Origin: RGDT01 sp964630925
GTDB taxonomy: Bacteria > Planctomycetota > Planctomycetia > Gemmatales > Gemmataceae
Assembly: GCA_964630925.1 (NCBI GenBank)
Contig: CAZVZK010000060.1
Location: 1-59,459, forward strand
Direction of reading: 5' to 3'
Length of the DNA stretch: 59,459 bases
Part shown: positions 7,658 to 16,350 of the stretch, one piece after another
How the letters are laid out: each line of letters starts with the position of its first letter
How positions within the stretch are numbered: the stretch's first letter is position 1
Notes under the pieces: model-generated
What the model was told of the DNA's origin: nothing
The model's database searches: none
Seen by the model: the letters and a program-made list of their open reading frames with translations, nothing else
Program-made: the position numbers and the translations under genes

Positions 7658-10210
7658 TCATCGTGTCGCAAACAGTTTGCTCGCCACCAGCTCCCGGATC
7701 AGCGTCCTGACGCCGCCCGCGCGGGCCGCCTTCGCCACTTCTGCGATGGCCGTCCGGTCCCCGAACGACATGCCGCGCCCCGTGCCGTAGGCCGCGAGCT
7801 GCCGGGCGAGGTTCTTCAAGAGGGTGTCGGTGTCCGCCGCCATCAGGGCGCGTAGCTCGCGGATGTCCTTGAAGCCCTTGCCGTCCGGCAGCTCGCCGTG
7901 CGGCTCGACCTTCGGGCCGAGCTTGAAGCCGATGCCGATGAACGGGTCGATGTTGCCGCGTGGGGCCGGGTCGCCGACGCCGATGGAGCGGTAGCGTGTG
8001 CGGAAGCCGCCGATCACGTCGAACGACTCCAGGGCGAAGCCGTAGGGGTCCATCTTCACGTGGCACGACGCGCACGACGGGTTGTCGCGGTGCAGCGCCA
8101 ATTGCTCGCGGATGGTCTTGCCGCCCCGTACGTCCGGCTCGATGGCGGCGATATTCGGCGGCGGCGGCTCCGGCGGGCGGCCCAGGATGCGGTCGGCCAC
8201 GAACGCGCCACGCGGCACCGGCGAGGTCGTCGTCCCGTTGGCCGTGATGCGCAGCACCGACGCCTGCGTCAGGAGGCCGCCACGCGGCGAATCCTTCGGC
8301 AGCGCCACGCGGCCGATCTGTGAGCCGCTCACGCCGTCGATGCCGTACAGCGCCGCCAGCCTCTGATTCAGCATGGCGAAGTCCGACCGGACGAGGTGAT
8401 CGACGCCGAGGTCCTTGTCGATCAGCTCGCGGAAGTAGGCCCGCGTCTCGGCCACGGTGGAGTCCTGGAGGTAGGCGTTGAACTCCGGGTACAGCTTGCG
8501 GTCGGGGTCCGTGGCGGCGATCTGCCGCAGCTTCATCCACTGGCCGAGGAAGTCCTCGACGAATCGTCCCGAACGCGGGTCCTTCAGCAGCCGGTCCGCC
8601 TCCGCGAGCAGGGTCTTGCGGTCCTTCAGCTTGCCTGAGAGTGACACGAGCCTGTCATCCGGCATCGAGCGCCAGAAGAAGTACGACAGGCGGTTGGCGA
8701 GGGCGGGGCCGTCCAGCTCGCCGGCCGGCTCGACGTGATACAGGAAGTCCGGCGAGCAGAGGGCGGCGCGGTACGCCCAGCGCATCGCCGTCTCGAAGCA
8801 GTCGCCGACCTTCAGCCGCTCGGCCACCCGTGCGACGTAACGCTTGCGTGTCTCCTCCGCAACGGGCCGGCGGAACGCCCGCGGCAGGAACGCGCCGAGC
8901 AGCCTGTCGGCATCGGCCAGCGGGTCGTCGCTGTGGACGGTCCAGATGCCGGCCACGGGGTCGGGGCGGTTCTTGCCCGCGCCCATCTCCTGACGGATGA
9001 GTTTCCGCTTCGGCGCCCGCGTCTTCGGGTGGTCAGCCTTCTTGAACTCCCTGATGGGCAGGTCGCCGAACAGCGCCTTGTGGCTGGCCGGCGGCCAAGC
9101 ATCGTGGATCGGCCCCTCGATGTCCAGGTAGTCGCAGGCGACGGCGGGGCCGGTGAAGCCCATCGCCCGGTTCTTGCCGCGCGTGTGCGCGTGGGCCAGC
9201 GACGCCGCGTTGAAGCCGATGATGTCATTCTGATTCATCCACGTCGTGAATTCATGCACCTTCTCCTTCATCGACGGCGCGTCGAAGTAACCGAGCACGT
9301 CGCTCGGGTGGCCGCCGCCGCGGCCGTCGCCGGTGAGGTGGACGATGGAGAGGCGTACGGCCTCGGTGCCGCGGGCCGGCAGCACCTTGCCCTTGTCCCA
9401 CTGGAACGCCCACAGCGACGTGCGGACGCGGTAGTGGCCGGGGTGGATGGTCACGAACTCGATGAAGTAGGGGTGGAACGACTCGTCCTCGGTGCGGAAC
9501 AGGCCGACGCTGGCCCCGTTGCGGAACGAGCCCATGCGCTCGTGGGCGCCCTGGTCGATGTGGTCGTGGGCGCCGGCGGGCGGGAAGTCGGGGTCGGGCT
9601 TCTTGTCCTTGAGGAGGACGCCGTCGCCGTGCATGAGGACGTGGGCCACGAACCCGGCGGGGTTGGCGAGGGAGATGCGCTGCTTCACCGCCTTCGGCGC
9701 CGTCGGGCGCGTGGCGATGTCCATGTCGAGCGCGCGGTCGGCGGCCTCGATGTATTTGGACATGTTGACGTGCGAGATGTCGAGCGCCTCGGAGTTGTTG
9801 TCGAAGCCGTGCGCGGAGCCGTCGGCGGGCAGCTCGCCTTGCAGCGGCAGGCCCGGCAGGTTGAGCAGGTCGCGCACGGTGTGCTCGTATTCGACGCGCG
9901 TCAATCGGCGCAGGCGCGTCTTGCCGTCGGCGGCCTTCTTGCGTTCGGCGGCGAGGAGTGCGTCGCGGATGACCTTCACGGCTGCGACCGTGTCGGCGGC
10001 GGGCGGACGCTTGCGGGTGCGTGGCGGCATCTCGCCCGACTCGATGCGGTCGTGGACCTTCACCCAGCGGGCGAAGTCGTCGGCCTTGAGGGCGGTCAGG
10101 TCGAGACCGCCCTTCTTGCTCTCCTTGTCGTGGCAGGCGAGGCAGTGGGCCTTGAGGAAGACCTCGGGGCCGGCGGCGCAGGCGAGGAGGAGGAATGCGG
10201 TGGGGGTCAT
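7658..10210 (-). CDS. DUF1592/DUF1588-type planctomycete cytochrome c protein
   Basis: The 850-residue secreted protein carries an N-terminal planctomycete cytochrome c motif (HCLACHDKESKKGGLDL; Cys23, Cys26, His27). Domains of the DUF1587, DUF1595, DUF1592, DUF1588 and DUF1585 series follow, with a second CxxCH in DNPSCASCHVKMDPYGF near residue 725. A short hydrophobic leader (PTAFLLLACAAG) precedes the haem motif. The start at 10210 overlaps the stop of the upstream DUF1552 gene (ATGA), the usual arrangement for this pair. The biochemical role of these paired families is not established; secretion and haem binding are the supported parts. Confidence 0.94.
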   Translation of the reverse strand: MTPTAFLLLACAAGPEVFLKAHCLACHDKESKKGGLDLTALKADDFARWVKVHDRIESGEMPPRTRKRPPAADTVAAVKVIRDALLAAERKKAADGKTRLRRLTRVEYEHTVRDLLNLPGLPLQGELPADGSAHGFDNNSEALDISHVNMSKYIEAADRALDMDIATRPTAPKAVKQRISLANPAGFVAHVLMHGDGVLLKDKKPDPDFPPAGAHDHIDQGAHERMGSFRNGASVGLFRTEDESFHPYFIEFVTIHPGHYRVRTSLWAFQWDKGKVLPARGTEAVRLSIVHLTGDGRGGGHPSDVLGYFDAPSMKEKVHEFTTWMNQNDIIGFNAASLAHAHTRGKNRAMGFTGPAVACDYLDIEGPIHDAWPPASHKALFGDLPIREFKKADHPKTRAPKRKLIRQEMGAGKNRPDPVAGIWTVHSDDPLADADRLLGAFLPRAFRRPVAEETRKRYVARVAERLKVGDCFETAMRWAYRAALCSPDFLYHVEPAGELDGPALANRLSYFFWRSMPDDRLVSLSGKLKDRKTLLAEADRLLKDPRSGRFVEDFLGQWMKLRQIAATDPDRKLYPEFNAYLQDSTVAETRAYFRELIDKDLGVDHLVRSDFAMLNQRLAALYGIDGVSGSQIGRVALPKDSPRGGLLTQASVLRITANGTTTSPVPRGAFVADRILGRPPEPPPPNIAAIEPDVRGGKTIREQLALHRDNPSCASCHVKMDPYGFALESFDVIGGFRTRYRSIGVGDPAPRGNIDPFIGIGFKLGPKVEPHGELPDGKGFKDIRELRALMAADTDTLLKNLARQLAAYGTGRGMSFGDRTAIAEVAKAARAGGVRTLIRELVASKLFATR

Positions 10211-11466
10211 GCCATCTCCAGGCCGCGGAAGGTGCCGCGTCCGGTCGAGAAGCTGTTGGTCTCGACGCCGAGGCGCTGGAGCATGGAGACGAAGAGGTTC
10301 GTGAGCGGGTAGTTGTTGGCGGTGTCGAAGGCGAGGTGCTGGCCGTGCTTGAAGCCGCCGCCCGCGAGGAGGACGGGGAGGTTGGTGTTGGCGTGCGAGT
10401 TGGCGCTGCCCATGCACGTCCCGTACAGGACCATCGTCCGGTCGAGCAGCGTCTGCCCCTGCTCCCTGGCGCCGGCGAGGCCCTTGAGGAAGTCGGCGAG
10501 GGCGTCGAGCTGGCCCTCCTCCTTGGCGCGCAGCTCGGCGAGGACCTCGGGCCGCCCGCCGTGGTGCGTGATGTTGTGGATGACCGTCGTGTCGATGAAC
10601 AGGCTGATGACACGCGACGAGTCCGTCTCCAGCGCCAGCCTCATCACGTCGAACATGAGCCGCGTCTTGCGTACGAACTCGCGCTGGTCGTCGATGTCCG
10701 TGGGCGGCGTGGCGGCGACCTTCGGCTTGGGCTTATGCTCCCAGCCCTCGGCGCTCTTGAGACGCTGCTCCAGCTCGCGGACGGAGGTGAAGTACTCATC
10801 CAGCCGCGTCCGGTCCGGCGCGGAGAGCTTGCGGCCCAGGCGGCGCGACTCGTCGGCGACGAAGTCCAGCGTGCTGCGGTCCTGGCGCAGCGCCTCGACG
10901 GCGGCGGCCACGTCCTCGGCCTTGCCCTGCATGAACAGTTTCTTGAACAGCCGGCTGGCGCTGCGCTCGGCTGGGATGGGGGCGCCGCTGCGGGTGAAGC
11001 TGAGGGTCTGGTTGTTCTCGTTGCTCATCGCCAGGACAAGCGACGGGAAGCGCGTGCTGCCGCCGACCTGCTCGGCGGCGTACTGATCGACGGAGATCCA
11101 GTTGCGGAACCCGCCGCGCTCGGGGTGCGGCGTGCCGGTGAGGAAGCACTTCTCGGCGGCGTGCCCGCCGGTGACGCCGGGGTGGCTGCACCCGGAGAAG
11201 ACGGTCATCTCCTTGCGGAAGGCGGCCAGCCTGTCGAGGTACGGCGTCGAGTCGTAATCGCGGCCGGCCTTCTTGGGGAAGAAGAACTGGGGCAGGATGC
11301 CCATGTTCGTCTCGATGGCAACCATCCGCCGGGGGACGGCAGGCGGGGCGGCGGCTTGGCCGCGCGGCAGGAGGGAATCGAGCAGGGGCAGCCCGAGGGC
11401 GACGCCGGCCCCGCGCAGGAAAGCCCGCCGGGACCACGCCGGATGATCGGACCGCGTCTCTTCCAT
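10207..11466 (-). CDS. DUF1552 domain-containing Tat-exported protein
   Basis: This 419-residue protein starts with a twin-arginine signal (WSRRAFLRGAGVALGLPLLD) and continues with the DUF1552 fold (TNMGILPQFFFPKKAGRDYD; later FSGCSHPGVTGGHAAEKCF and GTCMGSANSHANTNLPVLLA). It is the standard upstream partner of DUF1592 cytochrome-like genes in planctomycetes. The 4-bp overlap with the gene ending at 7658 supports one transcript. The Tat signal suggests export of a folded, possibly cofactor-containing protein. ATG 11466 was chosen because it gives a canonical Tat leader; the open frame runs far upstream, but that part is antisense to the Gly-rich gene region. Confidence 0.94.
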   Translation of the reverse strand: MEETRSDHPAWSRRAFLRGAGVALGLPLLDSLLPRGQAAAPPAVPRRMVAIETNMGILPQFFFPKKAGRDYDSTPYLDRLAAFRKEMTVFSGCSHPGVTGGHAAEKCFLTGTPHPERGGFRNWISVDQYAAEQVGGSTRFPSLVLAMSNENNQTLSFTRSGAPIPAERSASRLFKKLFMQGKAEDVAAAVEALRQDRSTLDFVADESRRLGRKLSAPDRTRLDEYFTSVRELEQRLKSAEGWEHKPKPKVAATPPTDIDDQREFVRKTRLMFDVMRLALETDSSRVISLFIDTTVIHNITHHGGRPEVLAELRAKEEGQLDALADFLKGLAGAREQGQTLLDRTMVLYGTCMGSANSHANTNLPVLLAGGGFKHGQHLAFDTANNYPLTNLFVSMLQRLGVETNSFSTGRGTFRGLEMA

Positions 11467-11612
11467 TGCCCGATACCTCGCTGACGCCCTGATCGCTGTC
11501 GATGACAAGGGTGATTCTAAGCGGGCGCGGGGCCGCCCGCAATCATATCCTTGCCGCGACGCGACGGGGGCCGGCGCGGCGTGCGGTGGCACCGCACACC
11601 GCGCCCGCGAGG

Positions 11613-12194
11613 TCATCGGCGGAAGCCGCGTCCCCCACCGTAGCCGCCGTAGCCGCCGTAGCCGGGGCCGAACCCGCCGTAGCCGGGGCCATAACCGCCG
11701 GACCCGATCCCGATGCTGATGCCGGGCCTGTAGCCGTAGCCACCGCCGTAACCTGGGTAGCCGCCGGCGTAGCCGCCGTAGCCATACCCCGTGCCGGGGT
11801 AGACATACGCCGGGGCGTAGCCGGACGAGTAGGCGGGGGCGTAGCCGGACGAGTAGGCCGGGACGGAACCGGGCGTGCCGGTGACGATGCCGGGGTCGGC
11901 TGAAACGGTGGCCACCGGGGCGGAGCCGACGGCGTAGCTGCCGGGCGCGGCGTACACGACGCCGCCGGGGTAGCCGCTGGTGGTGTAGCCGCCGCCGGAG
12001 TAGCCGCCGCCGGAGCAGCCGCCGTAGCCGACGGAGTACCCGCCGCCGTAGCACCCCCCGGACGCCACGTAGCCGCTGCCGCTGCACCCGCCGCCGCCGC
12101 GGCCGCCGCGCTTCTTGCCGAACGCGCTGGCCTCGTCCGTGAACGAGCCGAACGCCACCAGCGTCAGCACCACCAACAGGCTCCTGTTGCTCAT
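11613..12194 (-). CDS. Gly/Tyr-rich low-complexity secreted protein
   Basis: The 193-residue protein has a signal peptide (SLLVVLTLVAFGSFTDEASA) and then an almost entirely Gly, Tyr, Ser, Ala and Pro sequence with GYGG, SGGGY and YSSGYAPAY motifs. Four Cys residues lie in the first half. It ends in a basic GGRGFRR tail. Such sequences are common in Gemmataceae and resemble structural or surface glycine-rich proteins, but no domain is recognisable. A GAGGTTTTC stretch just upstream of ATG 12194 may serve as ribosome-binding site. The frame is supported by the leader and by repeats that keep the reading frame. Confidence 0.8.
   Translation of the reverse strand: MSNRSLLVVLTLVAFGSFTDEASAFGKKRGGRGGGGCSGSGYVASGGCYGGGYSVGYGGCSGGGYSGGGYTTSGYPGGVVYAAPGSYAVGSAPVATVSADPGIVTGTPGSVPAYSSGYAPAYSSGYAPAYVYPGTGYGYGGYAGGYPGYGGGYGYRPGISIGIGSGGYGPGYGGFGPGYGGYGGYGGGRGFRR
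11812..11858. repeat. 24-bp tandem duplication inside the Gly-rich gene
   Basis: Two copies of a 23-bp identical core (GGGGCGTAGCCGGACGAGTA plus GGC) occur with a period of 24 bp, at 11812 and 11836. On the minus strand the unit encodes the octapeptide YSSGYAPA, so the duplication is in frame and lengthens the low-complexity region by eight residues. Confidence 0.85.
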
Positions 12195-12577
12195 CGTGAA
12201 AACCTCCTGAGGTCAGACTGTCGGGCGACTGTGGCTCATTTCGGAGCGCGGCGCGGGGCGCCGTGTTGCCCTTGTTCATCTCCTGTGGGAGCGTCCTGCC
12301 GACGTTGCAAACGGCGTGCCCCGCCCAGATTGCCCCGCTTCACTCCCCCGCCAAATCGGGCGCCCTCGCCGATTCGTGCATTCTCGGGCGCCGTGTTCCT
12401 GGCCAGGGATCCGGCCCGCCGCAGGCGGTGACGGCGAGGTGTCACTCCTCGCCCCCATGTGTGCAACGCGATGCTCGCGTGCCCGTACGAAGCCGAACCC
12501 GCCGCCGAACGTCCCCGTCACGGTGTCGCCACCGGGTGCCGAAGGACGGCCTCGGGGACACGGGGGCCGTCCATGCG
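12195..12577. other. Intergenic stretch without supported gene
   Basis: This 383-bp stretch lies between the start of the Gly-rich gene and the end of the membrane-protein gene at 12578. I see no open frame with coding character. A short perfect hairpin (GGCGAGG/CCTCGCC, 12433-12453, 7-bp loop) lies about 125 bp downstream of the minus-strand gene and could be a weak terminator; it lacks a T tract. The part next to 12194 presumably holds the promoter of the Gly-rich gene, but no clear -35/-10 pair was recognised. Confidence 0.5.
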
Positions 12578-13033
12578 TCAACCGGGGCCGCTTGTCAGTG
12601 CGTCCTCGCACAAGCCCAGGGACATCCCGTAGACGAGGTGCGAGAGGATGATCAGCGCATTGCGCCGGGCCGGCTCCTCCGTCGCCGAGCGGTACAGCCC
12701 CATCGCGGGCAGCCAGCCCAGGTAGCCCGCCGCCCACAGCGCCAGCCCGAAGCACGCGCCGCGCGCCGACGGCGGCCCCGGCAGGTGCGCCTTCGCCAGC
12801 GCGTAGCACGCCCCGGCCGTCGCCCCGTAGCCGAAGTGGGCCACCCACGCCAGGGCGTCCACGGCGGGCCCGTCCGCCCGCACGGCGTTCTCGGTGATCT
12901 GCTCAGGCGGCAGCGGGTCGCGCTCCTGCGGCGGCAACGCCGCATGGAGGCCGGCCATCACCGCCGTCATCGGCGCCGTCGCCGCCAGTCCGGCCATCGC
13001 GCCGCGGGCACATCGGTTCAGCGTCTCGTCCAC
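12578..13033 (-). CDS. Small polytopic membrane protein (possibly YagU/DUF1440-like)
   Basis: The 151-residue product has about four hydrophobic segments: AMAGLAATAPMTAVMAGL, WVAHFGYGATAGACYALA, GACFGLALWAAGYLGWLPA and ALIILSHLVYGMSLGL. The pattern of small-residue-rich helices with FGYGATAG and LGWLPA resembles DUF1440/DUF6789-type membrane proteins of unknown function. The GTG at 13033 was chosen because a GGGAGGT ribosome-binding site lies about 6 bp upstream; the frame stays open further upstream but loses protein character. It is divergent from the iron-permease-like gene at 13143. Confidence 0.72.
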   Translation of the reverse strand: MDETLNRCARGAMAGLAATAPMTAVMAGLHAALPPQERDPLPPEQITENAVRADGPAVDALAWVAHFGYGATAGACYALAKAHLPGPPSARGACFGLALWAAGYLGWLPAMGLYRSATEEPARRNALIILSHLVYGMSLGLCEDALTSGPG

Positions 13034-13142
13034 GGCACACCTCCCGTCCGGAGCGGGCGACGAGGGGGCGGAGGCAGCTCGCGCGCCGGCACGGCGACGC
13101 GGCACGGGCTTTGCCCCGCGCCCGCCGCCCTCGGAGTGGACC

Positions 13143-13589
13143 ATGAGCGAGAGGACCGAACCGCCCCAGGCCCCAGACCGGATGGAGGCCGCCGTCCACG
13201 CCCTGACCGGCTGGCTCGGCAGCACCTCCTCCATCCTCCTCACGCTGGCCGCGCTGGCGGCGTGGGCGCTGTCCGGTCCACTGTTCGCCAGCCGGCAGGC
13301 GTGGCTGGAGACGCTCCTGGTCCCGCTCACCGTCCTCACCTTCGTGCTGATGCTCCTTCTCCAACGGAGCCAGAACAAGGACACCCGCGCCCTCCAACTG
13401 AAGCTCAACGAGCTCATCGCCTCCCAGGAGGGGGCGAGCAACCGCCTCATCGGCCTGGAGAGCAGGCCGGAGGAGGAGGCCCGCCGCCTGCACGGCCACT
13501 ACCAGGACCTGGCGGAACGCGCCCGGGGCGAGGCCGACCCCGCCGCCATCGCCGTCGAGGCGGCGCCGGGGGCCGGCCCGGCCAGATGA
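13143..13589 (+). CDS. Low-affinity iron permease family-like membrane protein
   Basis: The 148-residue protein shows two adjacent transmembrane helices (SSILLTLAALAAWALSGPLF and LLVPLTVLTFVLMLLL). The phrase LLQRSQNKDTRALQLKLNEL follows, characteristic of the PF04120 family, where a QNxD motif follows the second helix. The C-terminal third is charged and probably cytoplasmic. Despite the family name, transport has not been shown for the bacterial two-helix members. The ATG at 13143 gives the expected short cytoplasmic N-terminus. It ends 10 bp before the convergent DUF892 gene. Confidence 0.8.
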   Translation: MSERTEPPQAPDRMEAAVHALTGWLGSTSSILLTLAALAAWALSGPLFASRQAWLETLLVPLTVLTFVLMLLLQRSQNKDTRALQLKLNELIASQEGASNRLIGLESRPEEEARRLHGHYQDLAERARGEADPAAIAVEAAPGAGPAR

Positions 13590-13599
13590 CAGGCCGATG

Positions 13600-14130
13600 T
13601 CACTTCGCTCGCCGGGACGCCTTCGCGGGCTTCGCCGCCTCGAGCGCGGCCGGGTTGACCACCGACTCGGCCAGGCCGTTGAGCTTCTCGTCCGCGGCCG
13701 CCTCCTCGTCCAGCGTCTGCTGCAGGAGGCGCCGGGCCTCGGCGTGGCCGAGCAGCGCGGCGAACGCCCGGACGCAGCCGTAGCCGGCCATCTCGTAATG
13801 CTCCACCCTCTGGGCCGCCGCGATCAGGGCGGCGTCGCGCACCGACGGGTCCGCCCCCTTGTCGGCCAGCAGCTCGGCCCCCTCCTCGATGAGGCCCTCC
13901 ATCGCCGCGCACTTCTTGCCGCGCGGGCTGGCGTCGAGGCGCTCGAAGATCTTCTCCAGACGCGCCACCTGGCCGCGCGTCTCCTCCAGGTGCTCGCTGA
14001 ACGCCGCCTTCAGGCCGGCGTGCGTCGCCCCCTTCGCCATCCGAGGCAGCGCCTTGAGCAACTGCTTCTCGGCGCTGTACAGGTCCTTCAGCTCCTCGAC
14101 GAACAGGTCATGCAGGGTCCCGAGTGCCAT
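13600..14130 (-). CDS. DUF892 (YciE/YciF) ferritin-like protein
   Basis: This 176-residue helical protein matches the YciF/DUF892 family of ferritin-like four-helix bundles. It has LHDLFVEELKDLYSAEKQLL at the N-terminus, HLEETRGQVARLEKIFERL in the second helix and VEHYEMAGYG in the third; the Glu and His residues in these segments are the expected di-metal ligands. A C-terminal basic tail (AAKPAKASRRAK) may bind nucleic acid. ATG 14130 has a GGGAGG ribosome-binding site upstream. In other bacteria the family is linked to stress response, which fits its neighbours (iron-permease-like and isochorismatase genes). Confidence 0.93.
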   Translation of the reverse strand: MALGTLHDLFVEELKDLYSAEKQLLKALPRMAKGATHAGLKAAFSEHLEETRGQVARLEKIFERLDASPRGKKCAAMEGLIEEGAELLADKGADPSVRDAALIAAAQRVEHYEMAGYGCVRAFAALLGHAEARRLLQQTLDEEAAADEKLNGLAESVVNPAALEAAKPAKASRRAK

Positions 14131-14242
14131 GTGCGAGCCTCCCGATGGCGTGGGGCGAGGGCGCCCGCCGGTGCAACTCCCACGCCGCGTCCCCGGCGCG
14201 GCGTTTGCCATGTGGCACACCGCCCACCCGAGGAGGCGGCCC

Positions 14243-14845
14243 GTGGCGGAGCGCGATGACGGATTGCAAGGCGGCCGGCCCCACGGGCACCCCGTCGCCC
14301 TCCTGCTCGTGGACGTGATCAACCCCCTCGACTTCCCCGAGGCGGACGCCTTCCTGCGCCACGCACTGCCCGCCGCCGGGAAGATCGCCGCGCTCACACG
14401 CCGGGCGCGTCAGGCCGGCGTGCCCGTCATCTACGCCAACGACAACTTCGGACGCTGGCGCTCCGACCTCGCGGCGGTCGTGAGACGCTGTCTGGAGCCG
14501 GGCTGCAAGGGCCGGCCGCTGTGCGAGCTGCTGCGCCCCGGCGAGGAAGATTACTTCGTCCTCAAGCCGCGTCACTCCGCCTTCTACGGCACCACCCTCG
14601 AGCTCCTCCTGCGCACCCTCGGCGCCGAGGCACTCGTCGTGTGCGGATTCGCCGCCGACATCTGCGTCCTGTTCACCGCCAACGACGCCTACATGCGTGG
14701 GCTGCGGGTGGCGGTGCCGTCCGACTGCGTCGCGGCCAACACCGCCGAGGAGGCCTCTGTCTCCCTCAAGCTGATGGCCAAGGTGGTGAAGGCCGACACG
14801 CGTGCGTCCGCCGAGGTGGATTTCGAGGCCCTGTCGCGCGGATAA
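14243..14845 (+). CDS. Isochorismatase-family cysteine hydrolase
   Basis: The 200-residue cytoplasmic hydrolase has the family triad: Asp24 in LLVDVINPLD, Lys108 in FVLKPRHSAF and Cys141 in CGFAADICVLFTANDAY. The family cleaves amides or vinyl ethers (nicotinamidase, isochorismatase and related); the substrate here is not determinable. The GTG at 14243 was preferred because GAGGAGG lies about 6 bp upstream; an in-frame ATG at 14212 is an alternative. It is transcribed divergently from the DUF892 gene. Confidence 0.9.
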   Translation: MAERDDGLQGGRPHGHPVALLLVDVINPLDFPEADAFLRHALPAAGKIAALTRRARQAGVPVIYANDNFGRWRSDLAAVVRRCLEPGCKGRPLCELLRPGEEDYFVLKPRHSAFYGTTLELLLRTLGAEALVVCGFAADICVLFTANDAYMRGLRVAVPSDCVAANTAEEASVSLKLMAKVVKADTRASAEVDFEALSRG

Positions 14846-14966
14846 CGCCGGCGCGATGTTTGCTGACGGTCCACCGGCCGCCGAAGTAGGCGGCGACGAC
14901 CCGGCGACGCACGCCGACTTCTTCCCCACATGCCACCCTCGCTGAATGCGCCGCCGAGGACCCCAG

Positions 14967-15077
14967 GTCCGCCAGAGGGCCTGCGAGGATCACACGAAGG
15001 CCAACATGGATCTGACGGCCCTGGCCGGCAAGAAGTGACAGGTGGCCGAGGACATTGCCCCAACCCCCCTGCACCGG
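14967..15077 (+). pseudogene. Possible DUF4142 remnant
   Basis: In one forward frame this stretch reads VRQRACEDHTKANMDLTA followed by LAGKK, a TGA at 15036-15038, and then QVAEDIAPTP. The phrase resembles the middle of DUF4142 proteins (MVxDHTKANxEL, then a lysine-rich turn). There is no plausible start and no downstream half of the domain, and the frame is stopped. I read it as a decayed fragment of a formerly larger gene. The assignment rests on about 35 residues. Confidence 0.4.
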
Positions 15078-15122
15078 CGCCGCGTCCGCGCCGCCGAGGC
15101 CGCACGCACACGGAGGCCCACG

Positions 15123-15623
15123 ATGGAGAGCCGCGCCAAGTTCCTCGGCCACCCGATCCACCAGGCGCTCATCGTCTTCCCGCTCGGCCTGTTGGCCACG
15201 TCTGTCGTCTTCGACGCCGTCCACCTGGCCGCGCCGTCGCCCTCGACGGCCCAGGCCGCCTTCTGGATGTTGGCCGCCGGCCTGATCGGCGGGCTCGCCG
15301 CCGCGCCGTTCGGCTGGATCGACTGGTTCGCCATCCCGGACGGCACACGCGCCAAGACCATCGGCCTCATCCACGGCCTGGCGAACATGGTGGCGATGGC
15401 CGTCTTCGCCGCCGCCCTCTACCTGCGCTGGGGCACTCCGGAATTCCCGCCCCCTTCCGCCGCGTACACCTCGTTCGCCGGGGCCGTGCTGGCCGTGGCC
15501 GGCGGCTGGCTCGGGGGCGAGCTGGTCGCCCGCCTCGGCGTCGGCGTGGACGACGGCGCCCACCTCGACTCGCCCAATTCTCTCTCCGGCCGGCCCGCCT
15601 CCGAACGGAGCGGCGCGCCCTGA
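15123..15623 (+). CDS. DUF2231 integral membrane protein
   Basis: The 166-residue protein begins KFLGHPIHQALIVFPLGLL, the hallmark HPxHxxxxxFP motif of DUF2231, and continues with four hydrophobic segments, including GLIGGLAAAPFGWIDWF and GLANMVAMAVFAAALYL. The function is unknown in general; related proteins may bind haem through the conserved histidines. The ATG at 15123 immediately precedes the motif. The reading frame is open further upstream through the DUF4142-like remnant, but that part ends at a TGA. Confidence 0.9.
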   Translation: MESRAKFLGHPIHQALIVFPLGLLATSVVFDAVHLAAPSPSTAQAAFWMLAAGLIGGLAAAPFGWIDWFAIPDGTRAKTIGLIHGLANMVAMAVFAAALYLRWGTPEFPPPSAAYTSFAGAVLAVAGGWLGGELVARLGVGVDDGAHLDSPNSLSGRPASERSGAP

Positions 15624-15972
15624 CGCCGGCCTCGTTCGGCCGGCGGCCGGGGCCGCTCTCGCCCATACCAGCAGCCGATGCCGCCTCGGGAGCACCTGGA
15701 AGGCCGGGGGCGGGCACCGGAGTATGCCGGCCCACGCCTCGGCACCCCGGGCGTCGGCGTCCTCGTGGTACCAGTCGCTCCATGACGGCGTGAACACCAG
15801 CCGCACCTCGCCCGCGGCGGCCCTCTTCTGCCGGCGCGGCGGGCCTCCCACGAATTCTTCCGCACCACCACCGACGGGTCGTTGCCATGCGCCACCCGCC
15901 GGAGGAACAGGTAGCAGTTGAGCCAATCCAACGAGACGCGCGTGTAGCCGAGGCTGACGCCCTGCGGCGGCC
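15624..15972. other. Region without supported gene, possible decayed coding DNA
   Basis: This 349-bp interval lies between the convergent DUF2231 and response-regulator genes. On the minus strand one frame reads VSLGYTRVSLDWLNCYLFL and on through HGNDPSVVVRKNSWE (about 15838-15957). Then the protein-like character shifts to another frame (VRLVFTPSWSDWYHEDADA, about 15735-15805). That pattern suggests a frameshifted remnant, but I recognise no family and the evidence is weak. Confidence 0.35.
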
Positions 15973-16350
15973 TCAAGCGCACAGGGCCAGGACGGCCCGG
16001 ACCAGCACCATGGGGTCGCACCCCTTGGGGAGGAAGAGGGCGTCGTCCAGCGCGTCGGCCACCGACCACTCCGGCTCCGCCGAGTGGACGATGACAGGGA
16101 TCAGGGAGAGCAGCGGGTCGCCCCTCCGGGCGTCAAGGAAGTCGAGGCCGTCCATCACCGGCATGCGCAGGTCCAACACGATGAGCAGGGGGTGCGGCCG
16201 GCAACGCAGGTACTCCAGGGCCTCCCTGCCGTCAGCCACGGTTTCGACGGCGAGGCCGAACAGCCCCAGCAGGCGGGCGAGGCCCTCGCGCTCGTCCTCG
16301 TTATCGTCCACGACGAGGACGACTCCCCCGGCCGTTGATGACATGGCCAT
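15973..16350 (-). CDS. Single-domain response regulator (CheY-like receiver)
   Basis: The 125-residue protein consists only of a receiver domain: the acidic pair Asp15/Asp16 (VLVVDDNEDE), phospho-acceptor Asp60 (IVLDLRMPVMDGLDF) and conserved Lys109 (FLPKGCDP). No output domain follows, so it probably acts by protein-protein contact or within a phosphorelay. The cognate kinase is not visible in the window. Three start codons are close together (GTG 16353, ATG 16350, ATG 16344); ATG 16350 was chosen because a GAGAGAG purine tract precedes it. Confidence 0.93.
   Translation of the reverse strand: MAMSSTAGGVVLVVDDNEDEREGLARLLGLFGLAVETVADGREALEYLRCRPHPLLIVLDLRMPVMDGLDFLDARRGDPLLSLIPVIVHSAEPEWSVADALDDALFLPKGCDPMVLVRAVLALCA

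Noticed and set aside
15036..15038. TGA in the DUF4142-like fragment as selenocysteine
   Set aside because: The fragment lacks most of the domain and a start, so a dead remnant explains it better.
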